This document shows, piece after piece, positions 41,113 to 48,478 of a stretch of 64,000 nucleotides of DNA. The DNA comes from Lawsonibacter sp900766145 (GTDB taxonomy: Bacteria > Bacillota > Clostridia > Oscillospirales > Oscillospiraceae): NCBI RefSeq assembly GCF_030372275.1, contig NZ_JAUDDJ010000011.1; one strand, written 5' to 3'. A model generated the notes under the pieces. It did no database searches. It was not told the origin of the DNA and saw nothing but the letters and a program-made list of their open reading frames with translations. The position numbers and the translations under genes are program-made. The number at the start of each line of letters is the position of its first letter. Position 1 is the first letter of the stretch.

Positions 41113-42489
41113 TTACCAGCTGTATCCGCCGAAGGGCCAGCCGTAATAGCCGCCGGACTGCTGCTGTTGCTGTTGCTGCTGCTGATTAGACTCCTGGCTC
41201 TGATTGGCAGCCTCGGTCTGCTCGTTCTTCTCGTCAAAGGTGATGGAGAGTTTGATTTCCTCCTGGTTCCGAATGACGGTAAGGGTGGCGGTATCGCCCG
41301 CCTTATAGTTGCTGGACAGGGCCGCAGTAAGAGCGGAAGGGGAGTCCACCGCGGTATCGTCAATGGCGGTAATAATATCATTGACCTGCAGGCCAGCCTT
41401 CTCGGCGCAAGAGCCCTCAGCCACATATTCCACCACAGCGCCGGCGGGGATGCCGTAGCGCTGGGCGCTCTCATCCACCACATTCACCTGTACACCCATA
41501 TAGGGCTTGCCAGTGACGTAGCCGTGTTCAATAAGATCTTCAATGATGGTCTTTACATCGTTGATAGGAATGGCAAAGCCCAGGCCCTCGGCAGACACGC
41601 CGGAGGAGGACTCGGTCATTTTAGCGGAGACCACGCCCACCACATTGCCGTAGCTGTCAAACAGGGGGCCGCCGGAATTGCCGGGGTTGATGGCACAGTT
41701 GGTCTGCAGCACGTTCAGGGTGGTGGAAACGGTGTTGCCGTTGGAGTCCTGACTGGAGGTGGTGATGAGCCGGTCCAGGGCAGAGACGATGCCGTCGGTG
41801 AGAGTATAGGTCAGCTCACCCAGGGGATTGCCGATGGCGTAGACGCTCTCGCCTACCACCAGCTGGCTGCTGTCACCCAAGGTGACGGGCTGCAGGCCGG
41901 TGGCATCAATTTTTAACACGGCGATGTCGTTATCCTGCTCGCCGCCCACCAGCTTGGCGGTGTACTTGGTGCCATCGGCAAAGGAGACCTCAATGCTGAC
42001 GGAGGAGTCCTTTGTGGCGTCCTCAATGACGTGGTAGTTGGTGACGATGTAGCCGTCCTGGGTCAGTACAAAGCCGGAACCGCTGGCGGCGGAGGTGGTG
42101 GTCTGGCCAAAGATGTTCACCGTGGTATTCACCGTGATGCCCACGCAGGAGGCCAGGTTAGCGGCGTAGAGCTGCTCCGGGGTCATGGGCTCGCCGTTGT
42201 TGTTATTGACTACGGTCTGTACCTTGGGGCGCTCCCCCTCATAGACCACGGTGCCGCCCCGGCTCATGTTCTGGTACAGGGCCGCACCGCCCACGCCGGC
42301 GCCGCCGCCCACAATGGCACAGGCCAGTACCAGGGCCACGATCTTCTTGGAAAATCCCTTGCCGGGCTTCTTCTGGTTCTGGGGCGCTTCCGGACCAGGC
42401 GTCACGGGGACGGGATCCATGTACTCCCCAAAGCCTCCACGATATCCATCGTTCTCGTTATTATAAAAGTTAAACTCATTGTTTTCCAT
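41113..42489 (-). CDS. htrA: HtrA/DegP-family membrane-anchored serine protease with PDZ domain
   Basis: A 458-residue protease. An Asn/Glu-rich cytoplasmic N-terminus is followed by one transmembrane helix (about 49-70). The trypsin-like domain has catalytic H153 (TNYHVIED), D188 (DNDIAVLK) and S272 (NPGNSGGP), and a PDZ domain lies at about 330-425. The C-terminus carries a run of nine Gln and a Gly/Trp/Tyr-rich end. It degrades misfolded envelope proteins. The start is ATG 42487-42489, with AGGAG about 10 bases upstream. Confidence 0.95.
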   Translation of the reverse strand: MENNEFNFYNNENDGYRGGFGEYMDPVPVTPGPEAPQNQKKPGKGFSKKIVALVLACAIVGGGAGVGGAALYQNMSRGGTVVYEGERPKVQTVVNNNNGEPMTPEQLYAANLASCVGITVNTTVNIFGQTTTSAASGSGFVLTQDGYIVTNYHVIEDATKDSSVSIEVSFADGTKYTAKLVGGEQDNDIAVLKIDATGLQPVTLGDSSQLVVGESVYAIGNPLGELTYTLTDGIVSALDRLITTSSQDSNGNTVSTTLNVLQTNCAINPGNSGGPLFDSYGNVVGVVSAKMTESSSGVSAEGLGFAIPINDVKTIIEDLIEHGYVTGKPYMGVQVNVVDESAQRYGIPAGAVVEYVAEGSCAEKAGLQVNDIITAIDDTAVDSPSALTAALSSNYKAGDTATLTVIRNQEEIKLSITFDEKNEQTEAANQSQESNQQQQQQQQQSGGYYGWPFGGYSW

Positions 42490-42632
42490 AACTGCTTCAC
42501 TCCTCATATGGTCTCTTGGAGGTCCTCCTCCGTTCGACTGGGGCAAGTATAAAGGAAAAATATGAAGAAACCATGAAGAAAAAGCATGCGTTTTTTGAAT
42601 TTTCCCAAAACAAATTTTGACAGCTTCTCCAT

Positions 42633-43793
42633 CTATTCGCTCTCCGGACGCTCCCGCAAAATGGCAATCACGTCCTCCACAGCCGCCTCCGCGTCCGCCC
42701 GGACCCCGTCAAACAGTCCCAACTTAACGAGGTTCAGGGCAATCAGCAGGACGGTGGGCCCCAAAATCATGCCCAGCACACCTCCCAGGCGCATGCCCAC
42801 ATAGATGCTGACGAGAGACAAAATGGGGGAAAGCCCCGTTTGGTCGCCCACGAATTTGGGCTCCCCCACCCGGCGAAACAGGGCGATGAGGCCCCAAATG
42901 ACCATCAAACGGATAGCCCCGCCCAGGTTGCCGGTAAACAGGTCAATGACTGCCCAGGGCACCATCACGGTGCCTGCGCCGATGATGGGGATAAAGTCCA
43001 TCACCGCCAGCACCAGGGCCAGCAGCAGGCCGTAGGGCTGGTGGATAATAAAGAAGCCGCCCAGCAGGATAAAGAACACCCCTACCGACAGAAGGAACTC
43101 CGCCTTCAGATAACCGCCGAAGGCGGCCAGGGCGGTGTCCCGCACCTGGACCAGGAAGGCCAGCAACCGCCGGTCGGTGCGCCGGGCTGCTGCGGTGCGC
43201 AGGTCAGGGTAGTCGGCGGTGAGCAGGTAGGAGGCCATGATATAGATGATGAGGGCCAGGCCGAAGGAGGGCAGGCTCAGGGCCTTGTCCTTGGCGTAGT
43301 TCACCAGCCCCTGCAGCATCCCGGGCAGGGTGTTTTTCAGCCACTCCAGCACGCTGTCCCACACGGAGTCCACCGTCTCATTGAAGGCGGGAGGCACCAG
43401 ATCCCAGAAGCGGGCAAAGATCCGCTCCAACTCCTGAAAAATTCCCTCCATACTGGCCAGCAGGTCATCCCAGCTCTGCACCAGCGAGACCAACTGGGCC
43501 CCGGCGGCGTAAACGAGTCCGCCCACCGCCGCACCCAACAGTCCAAACAGCAGTACCAGCACCAGCAGGGACCACAGCTTTCGGGAGCCCCCCAGGGTAC
43601 CCCGCAGCCACCGCACCGCCGGGTGGAGGATGGCGGCGGTGATGAGGGCCGCTACAAAGGGAGCCATCAGCGACAGCAGGGGCAGGCCCACCTTCCACAG
43701 CAGCCACAGCCCCACGATCAGCAGCACCAGCCGCACACCGATGCGAAACCACAGTCTTCCCCGGGCCGGCCAGGTCAGCTTTTGTTCCTTCAT
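42633..43793 (-). CDS. AI-2E/YtvI-family transporter (sporulation membrane protein YtvI-like)
   Basis: A 386-residue membrane protein of the AI-2 exporter/permease (UPF0118) superfamily. N-terminal hydrophobic helices, an amphipathic extracytoplasmic part (WDDLLASMEGIFQELERIF) and the C-terminal block MDFIPIIGAGTVMVPWAVIDLFTG are typical. Spore formers have a member, YtvI, of about this length. The real cargo is unknown. AAGGAG precedes the ATG. It shares the direction of degV and htrA. Confidence 0.85.
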   Translation of the reverse strand: MKEQKLTWPARGRLWFRIGVRLVLLIVGLWLLWKVGLPLLSLMAPFVAALITAAILHPAVRWLRGTLGGSRKLWSLLVLVLLFGLLGAAVGGLVYAAGAQLVSLVQSWDDLLASMEGIFQELERIFARFWDLVPPAFNETVDSVWDSVLEWLKNTLPGMLQGLVNYAKDKALSLPSFGLALIIYIMASYLLTADYPDLRTAAARRTDRRLLAFLVQVRDTALAAFGGYLKAEFLLSVGVFFILLGGFFIIHQPYGLLLALVLAVMDFIPIIGAGTVMVPWAVIDLFTGNLGGAIRLMVIWGLIALFRRVGEPKFVGDQTGLSPILSLVSIYVGMRLGGVLGMILGPTVLLIALNLVKLGLFDGVRADAEAAVEDVIAILRERPESE

Positions 43794-43875
43794 CTCATGT
43801 CACTCCTTGTTTCCACGCCCAAATGGACACAACGGCCCCGCACCGGAGCTTCCGGAGCGAGGCCGAAGATTGAAA

Positions 43876-44742
43876 TTACTGCTCCCGGTACACCACGCCG
43901 ATGAGGTTGGGGCCGGCATTGATGGCGATGACGCCGCCGATGGGATAGACCAAGTCGGCAGGAGCGCCGAACTCCTCCTCACAGGCCTGGATCAGGGCAT
44001 CGGCCATAGGGGCGTTGTCCGCCTTAATGACCATGTAGGGGCTGGCTGCCTGACGGGTCTTGCGGCAGCGCTCCAGAATGGCGGGGATGATGTTCTTCTC
44101 TCCCCGTACTTTAGAGAGGATCTTGGACTCGCCGTTTTCAAAGGTCATGATGGGCTTAAGGCCCAGGGCGTCACCCACAAAGGCAGCCGCCGCCGACACA
44201 CGGCCCGACTTCTTGGCAAAGCGCAGGTCCAGCGGGGCAAAGAGCACCCGCACATGGTCCAGCCAGTCCTGAATATAGGCCACCACCTTGTCCGGATCGG
44301 TACCCACCGCGGCCATCTTGGCTCCCTGGACCACAGCCCAGCCGTAGGTCATGGTGTAGTTGTGGGAGTCGATAATGGTGATCTGGAAATTCTCCCGAGC
44401 CTCCGGGTGCTCCTCATAGAACTCCTCCCGGGCCTGGACCGCGTTCTGATGGGTAGCAGAACCCTTGGAGTTGATGGAGGTATAGATGAGGTGGGTATAG
44501 CCGTTGTCGTAGGCCTGCTCAAAGCACTGCTCAAAGACATAGGGGTTGAGCTGAGCGTGGGTGGGGATCTGCGGGGCGCTGAGCAGCATCCCGTAAAACT
44601 CCTCCGGAGTAAAATCGTAGCCGTCCTCATACTCCTTGTCCCCCATGGCGATGGGGAAGGGAAGCACCTGGATATCCAGTTCCTCCCGCAGGGCGCGGGG
44701 GATATCGGCGGCAGAATCGGTAACCATTTTTACGTAAGCCAT
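43876..44742 (-). CDS. DegV-family fatty-acid-binding protein
   Basis: A 288-residue DegV protein. The N-terminal EDD fold begins with MVTDSAADIPRALREELD, and the fatty-acid pocket residues lie in IYTSINSKGSATHQNAVQA. The C-terminal GVIAINAGPNLIGVVY fits the second domain. Such proteins (FakB in Staphylococcus) present acyl chains to the kinase FakA for phospholipid synthesis. No fakA is present here. Confidence 0.93.
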   Translation of the reverse strand: MAYVKMVTDSAADIPRALREELDIQVLPFPIAMGDKEYEDGYDFTPEEFYGMLLSAPQIPTHAQLNPYVFEQCFEQAYDNGYTHLIYTSINSKGSATHQNAVQAREEFYEEHPEARENFQITIIDSHNYTMTYGWAVVQGAKMAAVGTDPDKVVAYIQDWLDHVRVLFAPLDLRFAKKSGRVSAAAAFVGDALGLKPIMTFENGESKILSKVRGEKNIIPAILERCRKTRQAASPYMVIKADNAPMADALIQACEEEFGAPADLVYPIGGVIAINAGPNLIGVVYREQ

Positions 44743-44841
44743 AGCGGCCTCCTAAATCAAAATCTTATGTGTCCTCCTGACAGACAGGGGCTGTCTGGGG
44801 CCATTATTGCAGAAAGGGCAGGGCTTGTCAAGAAAAGGCAG

Positions 44842-45048
44842 TCAATCTTTGCGCTTTTCTAATTTGACCCGGGAGCCGTCCGGCTTTTGCAGCCAGGTGT
44901 TGTTCAGCTGCCCCTCCAGGTTGGCCTTCACCGAGTCGATGTAGGCCCGGCGCAGTTTGCCCCGCTCCTCTTTTTCCTCCTCGGTCAGTTCCCGCTCCTT
45001 GGCCAGCCGGGCCAGCTCGTTGATGCGGTCAATGTCCTTTTGCTCCAT
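44842..45048 (-). CDS. DUF896/YnzC-like small protein (possible internal translation product)
   Basis: This 68-residue frame from ATG 45046-45048 is exactly a stand-alone DUF896 protein in length and content, with a strong ribosome site (GGAAGGAGG) in front. It is in frame with, and inside, the upstream Gx-type gene. Whether the cell makes the fusion, the short form, or both cannot be told from sequence. YnzC-type proteins are small cytoplasmic helix-hairpin proteins of unknown role. Confidence 0.55.
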   Translation of the reverse strand: MEQKDIDRINELARLAKERELTEEEKEERGKLRRAYIDSVKANLEGQLNNTWLQKPDGSRVKLEKRKD

Positions 45049-45579
45049 GGTTTTCCTCCTTCCGCCGGACTCCATCCGGTCCAGGCGCTGCATCAAAAAT
45101 TGGGCGCACAGCCCGGTAAACAATCCTGCCGCCGCCCCGGCGATCACCAGGTAGGGCAGGTAGGCCAGCACCGCCCAGGTCTTCATCACCCCGGCGGCCA
45201 CCAGCAGTTGTCCTAGGTTATGGCAGATGGCGGCCAGGGAGCTGCACAGCCACAGCTGCCGTACCGTGAGGATCTGCTTGAGCCCCACCATGGCCAACCA
45301 GCAAAGAAGGCCGCCTCCCAGGCTGTACATGAGGGTCATCATCTGCCCGGAAAACACCACGCCCAGAAACACCCGGCTCACCAGCACCAGCAGGGCGTCT
45401 CCCGCCCCCAGGGCAAAGACGGTATACACGGTCACAATGTTGGCCAGGCCCAGTTTGATCCCCGGAATGGGCACCGCCACCGGGATCTGGGCCTCCACCA
45501 TAAAAATGGTCAGGGCGATGGCAGTGAGCAGGGCCAGCCGGGTCACCCGCCGCGCCCCCTTAACCGGTCGCTGCGTCAA
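44842..45579 (-). CDS. Gx-transporter-type membrane protein fused to a DUF896 (YnzC-like) domain
   Basis: A 245-residue frame. The first ~175 residues are a polytopic protein of the Gx transporter/heptaprenyl-diphosphate-synthase-component-I family (PIPGIKLGLANIVTVYTVFA). The last 68 are a complete DUF896 protein (DIDRINELARLAKERELTEEE). Normally these are separate genes. There is no stop between them, yet AAGGAGG lies just before an internal ATG at 45046-45048, so DUF896 may also be made alone. The start is probably TTG 45577-45579 (GGGAGG upstream, overlapping nusG-II by 20 bases); GTG 45544-45546 is the alternative. With NusG-II and ApbE it forms a flavin/redox membrane cluster. Confidence 0.75.
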   Translation of the reverse strand: MTQRPVKGARRVTRLALLTAIALTIFMVEAQIPVAVPIPGIKLGLANIVTVYTVFALGAGDALLVLVSRVFLGVVFSGQMMTLMYSLGGGLLCWLAMVGLKQILTVRQLWLCSSLAAICHNLGQLLVAAGVMKTWAVLAYLPYLVIAGAAAGLFTGLCAQFLMQRLDRMESGGRRKTMEQKDIDRINELARLAKERELTEEEKEERGKLRRAYIDSVKANLEGQLNNTWLQKPDGSRVKLEKRKD

Positions 45580-45940
45580 CCTGGCTCCCTCCCCCCGTGA
45601 TCTGGATGATGACCTGATTGGGCAGGCAGACAATGGGCTCGCTGCCGTCGCTGATCCAGCCCTGGTGGACACATACCTGGTCGGGACAGGAGGCCTCGCT
45701 GATGCAGATACGCCCCGGCTCCACCTGCACGGTATTGAGCGCCCCGTTCTCCCCCTCGATGACAAAGGAGTATGGCTCCTTCACCTGGGTCAGGTCGATC
45801 TCCTGGAGCACCTGTCCCTTCTGGGTGATCTTGGCGATCTGGGCGCTCTGCGGATTCAGCTTGCGCCACACCAGCACGCCGGCGGACAAAAGCACCACTG
45901 CGATCAGCACGCCGGTGAGAATTTTGGTCTGTTTGTTCAT
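45560..45940 (-). CDS. NusG domain II-containing membrane-anchored protein
   Basis: A 126-residue protein with an N-terminal transmembrane helix (ILTGVLIAVVLLSAGVLVW) and a NusG-II-type beta domain. The domain includes CISEASCPDQVCVHQGWI, with the paired cysteines typical of this extracytoplasmic family, and IVCLPNQVIIQI. It overlaps apbE (4 bases) and the Gx gene (20 bases). The trio recurs in Firmicutes with flavin-based electron transfer or quinone genes. A redox role outside the membrane is an inference. Confidence 0.9.
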   Translation of the reverse strand: MNKQTKILTGVLIAVVLLSAGVLVWRKLNPQSAQIAKITQKGQVLQEIDLTQVKEPYSFVIEGENGALNTVQVEPGRICISEASCPDQVCVHQGWISDGSEPIVCLPNQVIIQITGGGSQVDAATG

Positions 45941-46986
45941 CGCTCGATCACCGTCACTTCCCGGTCCTGGTAGCCGTCGGCCAGGGTAACGTGGTCCTCC
46001 AGCCCGGCGGTCACCGCGATGGAGCCATCCTGAGAGACAAAGATGGCCTCAAAGTTCAGCTCCGGGTGGTCCTTCCAGAACTGGGCGCCCTTCTCCTCCC
46101 CCATGACATACAGGGCGGTGGACAGGGCGTCGCACACCGTCCCGTCGGAGCCTACGACAGTCACCGAGTCCACCCCGCTGTCAGCGGGGGCGGCGGTGGC
46201 GGGGTCCATGATGTGGCAGTAGCGCTGGCCGTTTTCTTCAAAGTAGCGCTGGTAGTCCCCGGAGGTGACCACCGCCTGGTCGGCCACCTCCACGATGGCC
46301 AGGTAGCCCCCCTCCTGGGAGTCGGGGTCCTGGATGCCCACCCGCCAGCGGGAGCCGTCCGGCTTGGTCCCCACGGTCTGTATATTGCCTCCCAGCTCCA
46401 GCAGGGCGGAGGTCACCCCCAGCTCCTTCAGGTCCTGGGAGAGCACCTCCCCCAGGCGGCCCTTGGCCACCGCTCCCAGGTCCAGGGACATGCCTTCGGG
46501 CAGACGGGCCTGGCCGGTCTCCCCGTCCAGCTCCACCTGGGTGTAGTCGATGGTTTCCATCAGCTGGGCCAGCTCCGCCTCGTCAGGCACCCGGTACTCC
46601 CCGGTGGGAAATCCCCAGGCCTGCACGGCGGAGTAGGCGGTAAGGTCCAGGGCACCGTCGGTGAGGGCGCACAGCTCCAGCCCCCGCTCCAGCACGGCCC
46701 GGGTGTCCTCCGACAGCGCCACCCAGCTGCCCTGGCTGTGGTTCAGGGCCCAAATTTCGCTGTTCTCATCGGTAGCCGACCACAGCTTCTCCAGCTTCTC
46801 AATGGTCTGGGTGGCCTGGTCCAGCCCCTGCTGGGCCTGGTCGCCGTAGATCGTGAGCAGCATCACCGTGTCCATGGCAAAGACCTGACTGCTCTGGGAG
46901 GGGACCTTCTCCTCGCCCCCGCAGCCCGTCAGCACCGCGCCCGCCGCCAGCACACCGGCCAGCAGCAAACTCAGCCGCCGTTTCAC
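45937..46986 (-). CDS. apbE: FAD:protein FMN transferase (ApbE), lipoprotein
   Basis: A 349-residue lipoprotein (lipobox L19-T-G-C22) that attaches FMN from FAD to Thr/Ser of extracytoplasmic flavoproteins such as Rnf/Nqr subunits or fumarate reductase-like proteins. Motifs: MDTVMLLTIYGDQ, SLDLGAVAKGRLGEVL, GGNIQTVG, HIMDPATAAPADSGVDSVTVVG with the Mg-binding Asp, and CDALSTALYVMG. It starts at GTG 46984-46986, overlapping the rqcP stop (GTGA). Confidence 0.95.
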   Translation of the reverse strand: MKRRLSLLLAGVLAAGAVLTGCGGEEKVPSQSSQVFAMDTVMLLTIYGDQAQQGLDQATQTIEKLEKLWSATDENSEIWALNHSQGSWVALSEDTRAVLERGLELCALTDGALDLTAYSAVQAWGFPTGEYRVPDEAELAQLMETIDYTQVELDGETGQARLPEGMSLDLGAVAKGRLGEVLSQDLKELGVTSALLELGGNIQTVGTKPDGSRWRVGIQDPDSQEGGYLAIVEVADQAVVTSGDYQRYFEENGQRYCHIMDPATAAPADSGVDSVTVVGSDGTVCDALSTALYVMGEEKGAQFWKDHPELNFEAIFVSQDGSIAVTAGLEDHVTLADGYQDREVTVIER

Positions 46987-47225
46987 AGCAATTCCCGGTA
47001 CATGGCCGACGCGTCGGCCTTGCCCACGTTGTCGGCCACCAGCAGCACCTCTACCTTGACCGCCCGCTCGCCAAAGCGCAGCTCCAGCACGTCGCCTACT
47101 TTTACATCGTAGCTGGCCTTCACAGGGCGGCCGTTGGCGGTGACCCGCTGGTTGTCGCAGGCCTCGTTGGCCACGGTGCGCCGCTTGATCAGCCGGGATA
47201 CCTTCAGCCATTTATCCAGTCGCAT
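46983..47225 (-). CDS. rqcP: S4-domain RNA-binding protein RqcP (YabO)
   Basis: An 80-residue protein consisting of one S4 domain (MRLDKWLKVSRLIKRRTVAN, then VTANGRPVKASYDVKVGD). RqcP works with RqcH in ribosome-associated quality control, adding alanine tails to stalled chains. The order flippase-mazG-HU-rqcP matches the yabM-yabN-yabO order of Bacillus. The start is ATG 47223-47225 after AAAGGA. It is interesting beside ssrA/smpB, the other rescue system, 30 kb away. Confidence 0.92.
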   Translation of the reverse strand: MRLDKWLKVSRLIKRRTVANEACDNQRVTANGRPVKASYDVKVGDVLELRFGERAVKVEVLLVADNVGKADASAMYRELL

Positions 47226-47261
47226 GGTTTTGTCCTTTCCAAACAAAAAAATAATTCCAAG

Positions 47262-47291
47262 AAAAAGGGGCGCCGCCTTCCGCGGCGCCCC
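47262..47291 (-). terminator. Terminator of hup
   Basis: A 10-bp GC stem (47267-47276 with 47282-47291) is followed by TTTTT on the minus strand (47262-47266). It lies between hup and rqcP. Confidence 0.88.
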
Positions 47292-47312
47292 CAAGGGTCA
47301 CGTTGCAGTGCT

Positions 47313-47588
47313 TCAGCCCGCCACCGCGTCCTTCAGAGCCTTGCCGGCCTTGAAGACAGGGGTCTTGGTCTGGGGGATCTCGATCTCGGTGCCGGTCTTG
47401 GGATTGCGGCCCACCCGAGCGGCGCGGGTCTTCACCTCAAAGGAGCCAAAGCCCACCAGCTGCACCTTCTCCTCCCGGGTCAGCGCTTCGGCAATGGCCT
47501 CCACGGTGGCAGTGATGGCGGCCTCGGCGTCCTTCTTGGACAGCTGGGTCTTGTCAGCCACGGCGTTGATGAGTTCGGTCTTGTTCAT
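47313..47588 (-). CDS. hup: DNA-binding protein HU
   Basis: A 91-residue HU/IHF-family nucleoid protein. It has the typical NKTELINAVADKTQLSKKDAE start, GFGSFEVKTRAARVGRNPKTGTEI with the DNA-contacting beta arm and its Pro, and the Lys-rich end VFKAGKALKDAV. It bends and compacts DNA as a dimer. GGAGG precedes the ATG. Confidence 0.97.
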   Translation of the reverse strand: MNKTELINAVADKTQLSKKDAEAAITATVEAIAEALTREEKVQLVGFGSFEVKTRAARVGRNPKTGTEIEIPQTKTPVFKAGKALKDAVAG

Positions 47589-47651
47589 AGCGTGTCTCCT
47601 CCTAAGAATTTGCGCGGCCTTGGGAAAGGCCTGTCCTTTGCGTGGGGCGTC

Positions 47652-48440
47652 TCAGCCCTCCTGCTGCTTGGCTTGGGCCCACAGCTCCTCCAGCTGGGAC
47701 AATTCCATCTGGTCCAGGCTCTCCCCCTGGGCCAGCCGCTCCACAGCACGAAAGCGGCGGATAAACTTTTCGCAGGCCTGGGTCAGCGCCTGCTCGCTGT
47801 CCACGTGGAGAAAGCGTCCCGCCTTCACCGCGGCAAACAGCAGATCGCCCAGCTCCTCCTGGGGATCTCCGTCGCCCTGTGCGGCGCGGCGCAGCTCCTC
47901 CACTTCCTCGTCCAGCTTGTCCAAGGCGGGAGCCAGGTCCGGCCAGTCAAAGCCCGCCTTGCGGGCCTTGTCCTGCAATTTTTCTGCCCGGATCAGCGCA
48001 GGCAGGGAGCGGGCCACCGCATCCAGCGTGTCGCCGGCGGTGCGCTGGTGCTTCTCCTGGCGCTTCTGGGCGTCCCAGGTCTCCAGGGCCTGGTCGCTGT
48101 CCTCCGCCTGCACCGTGCCAAACACGTGGGGGTGGCGGAACACCATCTTCTTGGCCACGCCGTCCACCACATCCTGGAAGGTAAACAGCCCTTCCTCCTT
48201 GGCCATCTGGGCGTGGAACACCACCTGAAGCAGCACGTCCCCCAGCTCTTCCTTCAGGTGCTCCGGGTTCTTCTCGTCAATGGCCTCTGCGGCCTCGTAG
48301 GCCTCCTCCAGCATGTTGCGCCGGATGCTCTCGTGGGTCTGCTCCCGGTCCCAGGGGCAGCCCCCGGGAGCCCGCAGCAGCGCCACGATCTTCTCCAGAT
48401 CCTCCATACCATAGGAGTCCATGCATTCAAAATCTACCAC
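47652..48440 (-). CDS. mazG: Nucleoside triphosphate pyrophosphohydrolase MazG
   Basis: A 262-residue all-alpha NTP pyrophosphatase with two MazG repeats. The first holds GGCPWDREQTHESIRRNMLEEAYEA and the EELGDVLLQVVFHA metal site. The second has EELGDLLFAAVKAGRFL. It cleans non-canonical or excess NTPs. GTG 48438-48440 after AAGGAA is the most likely start. It is a YabN equivalent without the N-terminal methylase domain. Confidence 0.95.
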   Translation of the reverse strand: MVDFECMDSYGMEDLEKIVALLRAPGGCPWDREQTHESIRRNMLEEAYEAAEAIDEKNPEHLKEELGDVLLQVVFHAQMAKEEGLFTFQDVVDGVAKKMVFRHPHVFGTVQAEDSDQALETWDAQKRQEKHQRTAGDTLDAVARSLPALIRAEKLQDKARKAGFDWPDLAPALDKLDEEVEELRRAAQGDGDPQEELGDLLFAAVKAGRFLHVDSEQALTQACEKFIRRFRAVERLAQGESLDQMELSQLEELWAQAKQQEG

Positions 48441-48478
48441 AACTTCGCTTCCTTCGCAAGGTATTTTTTGCGCATCTG

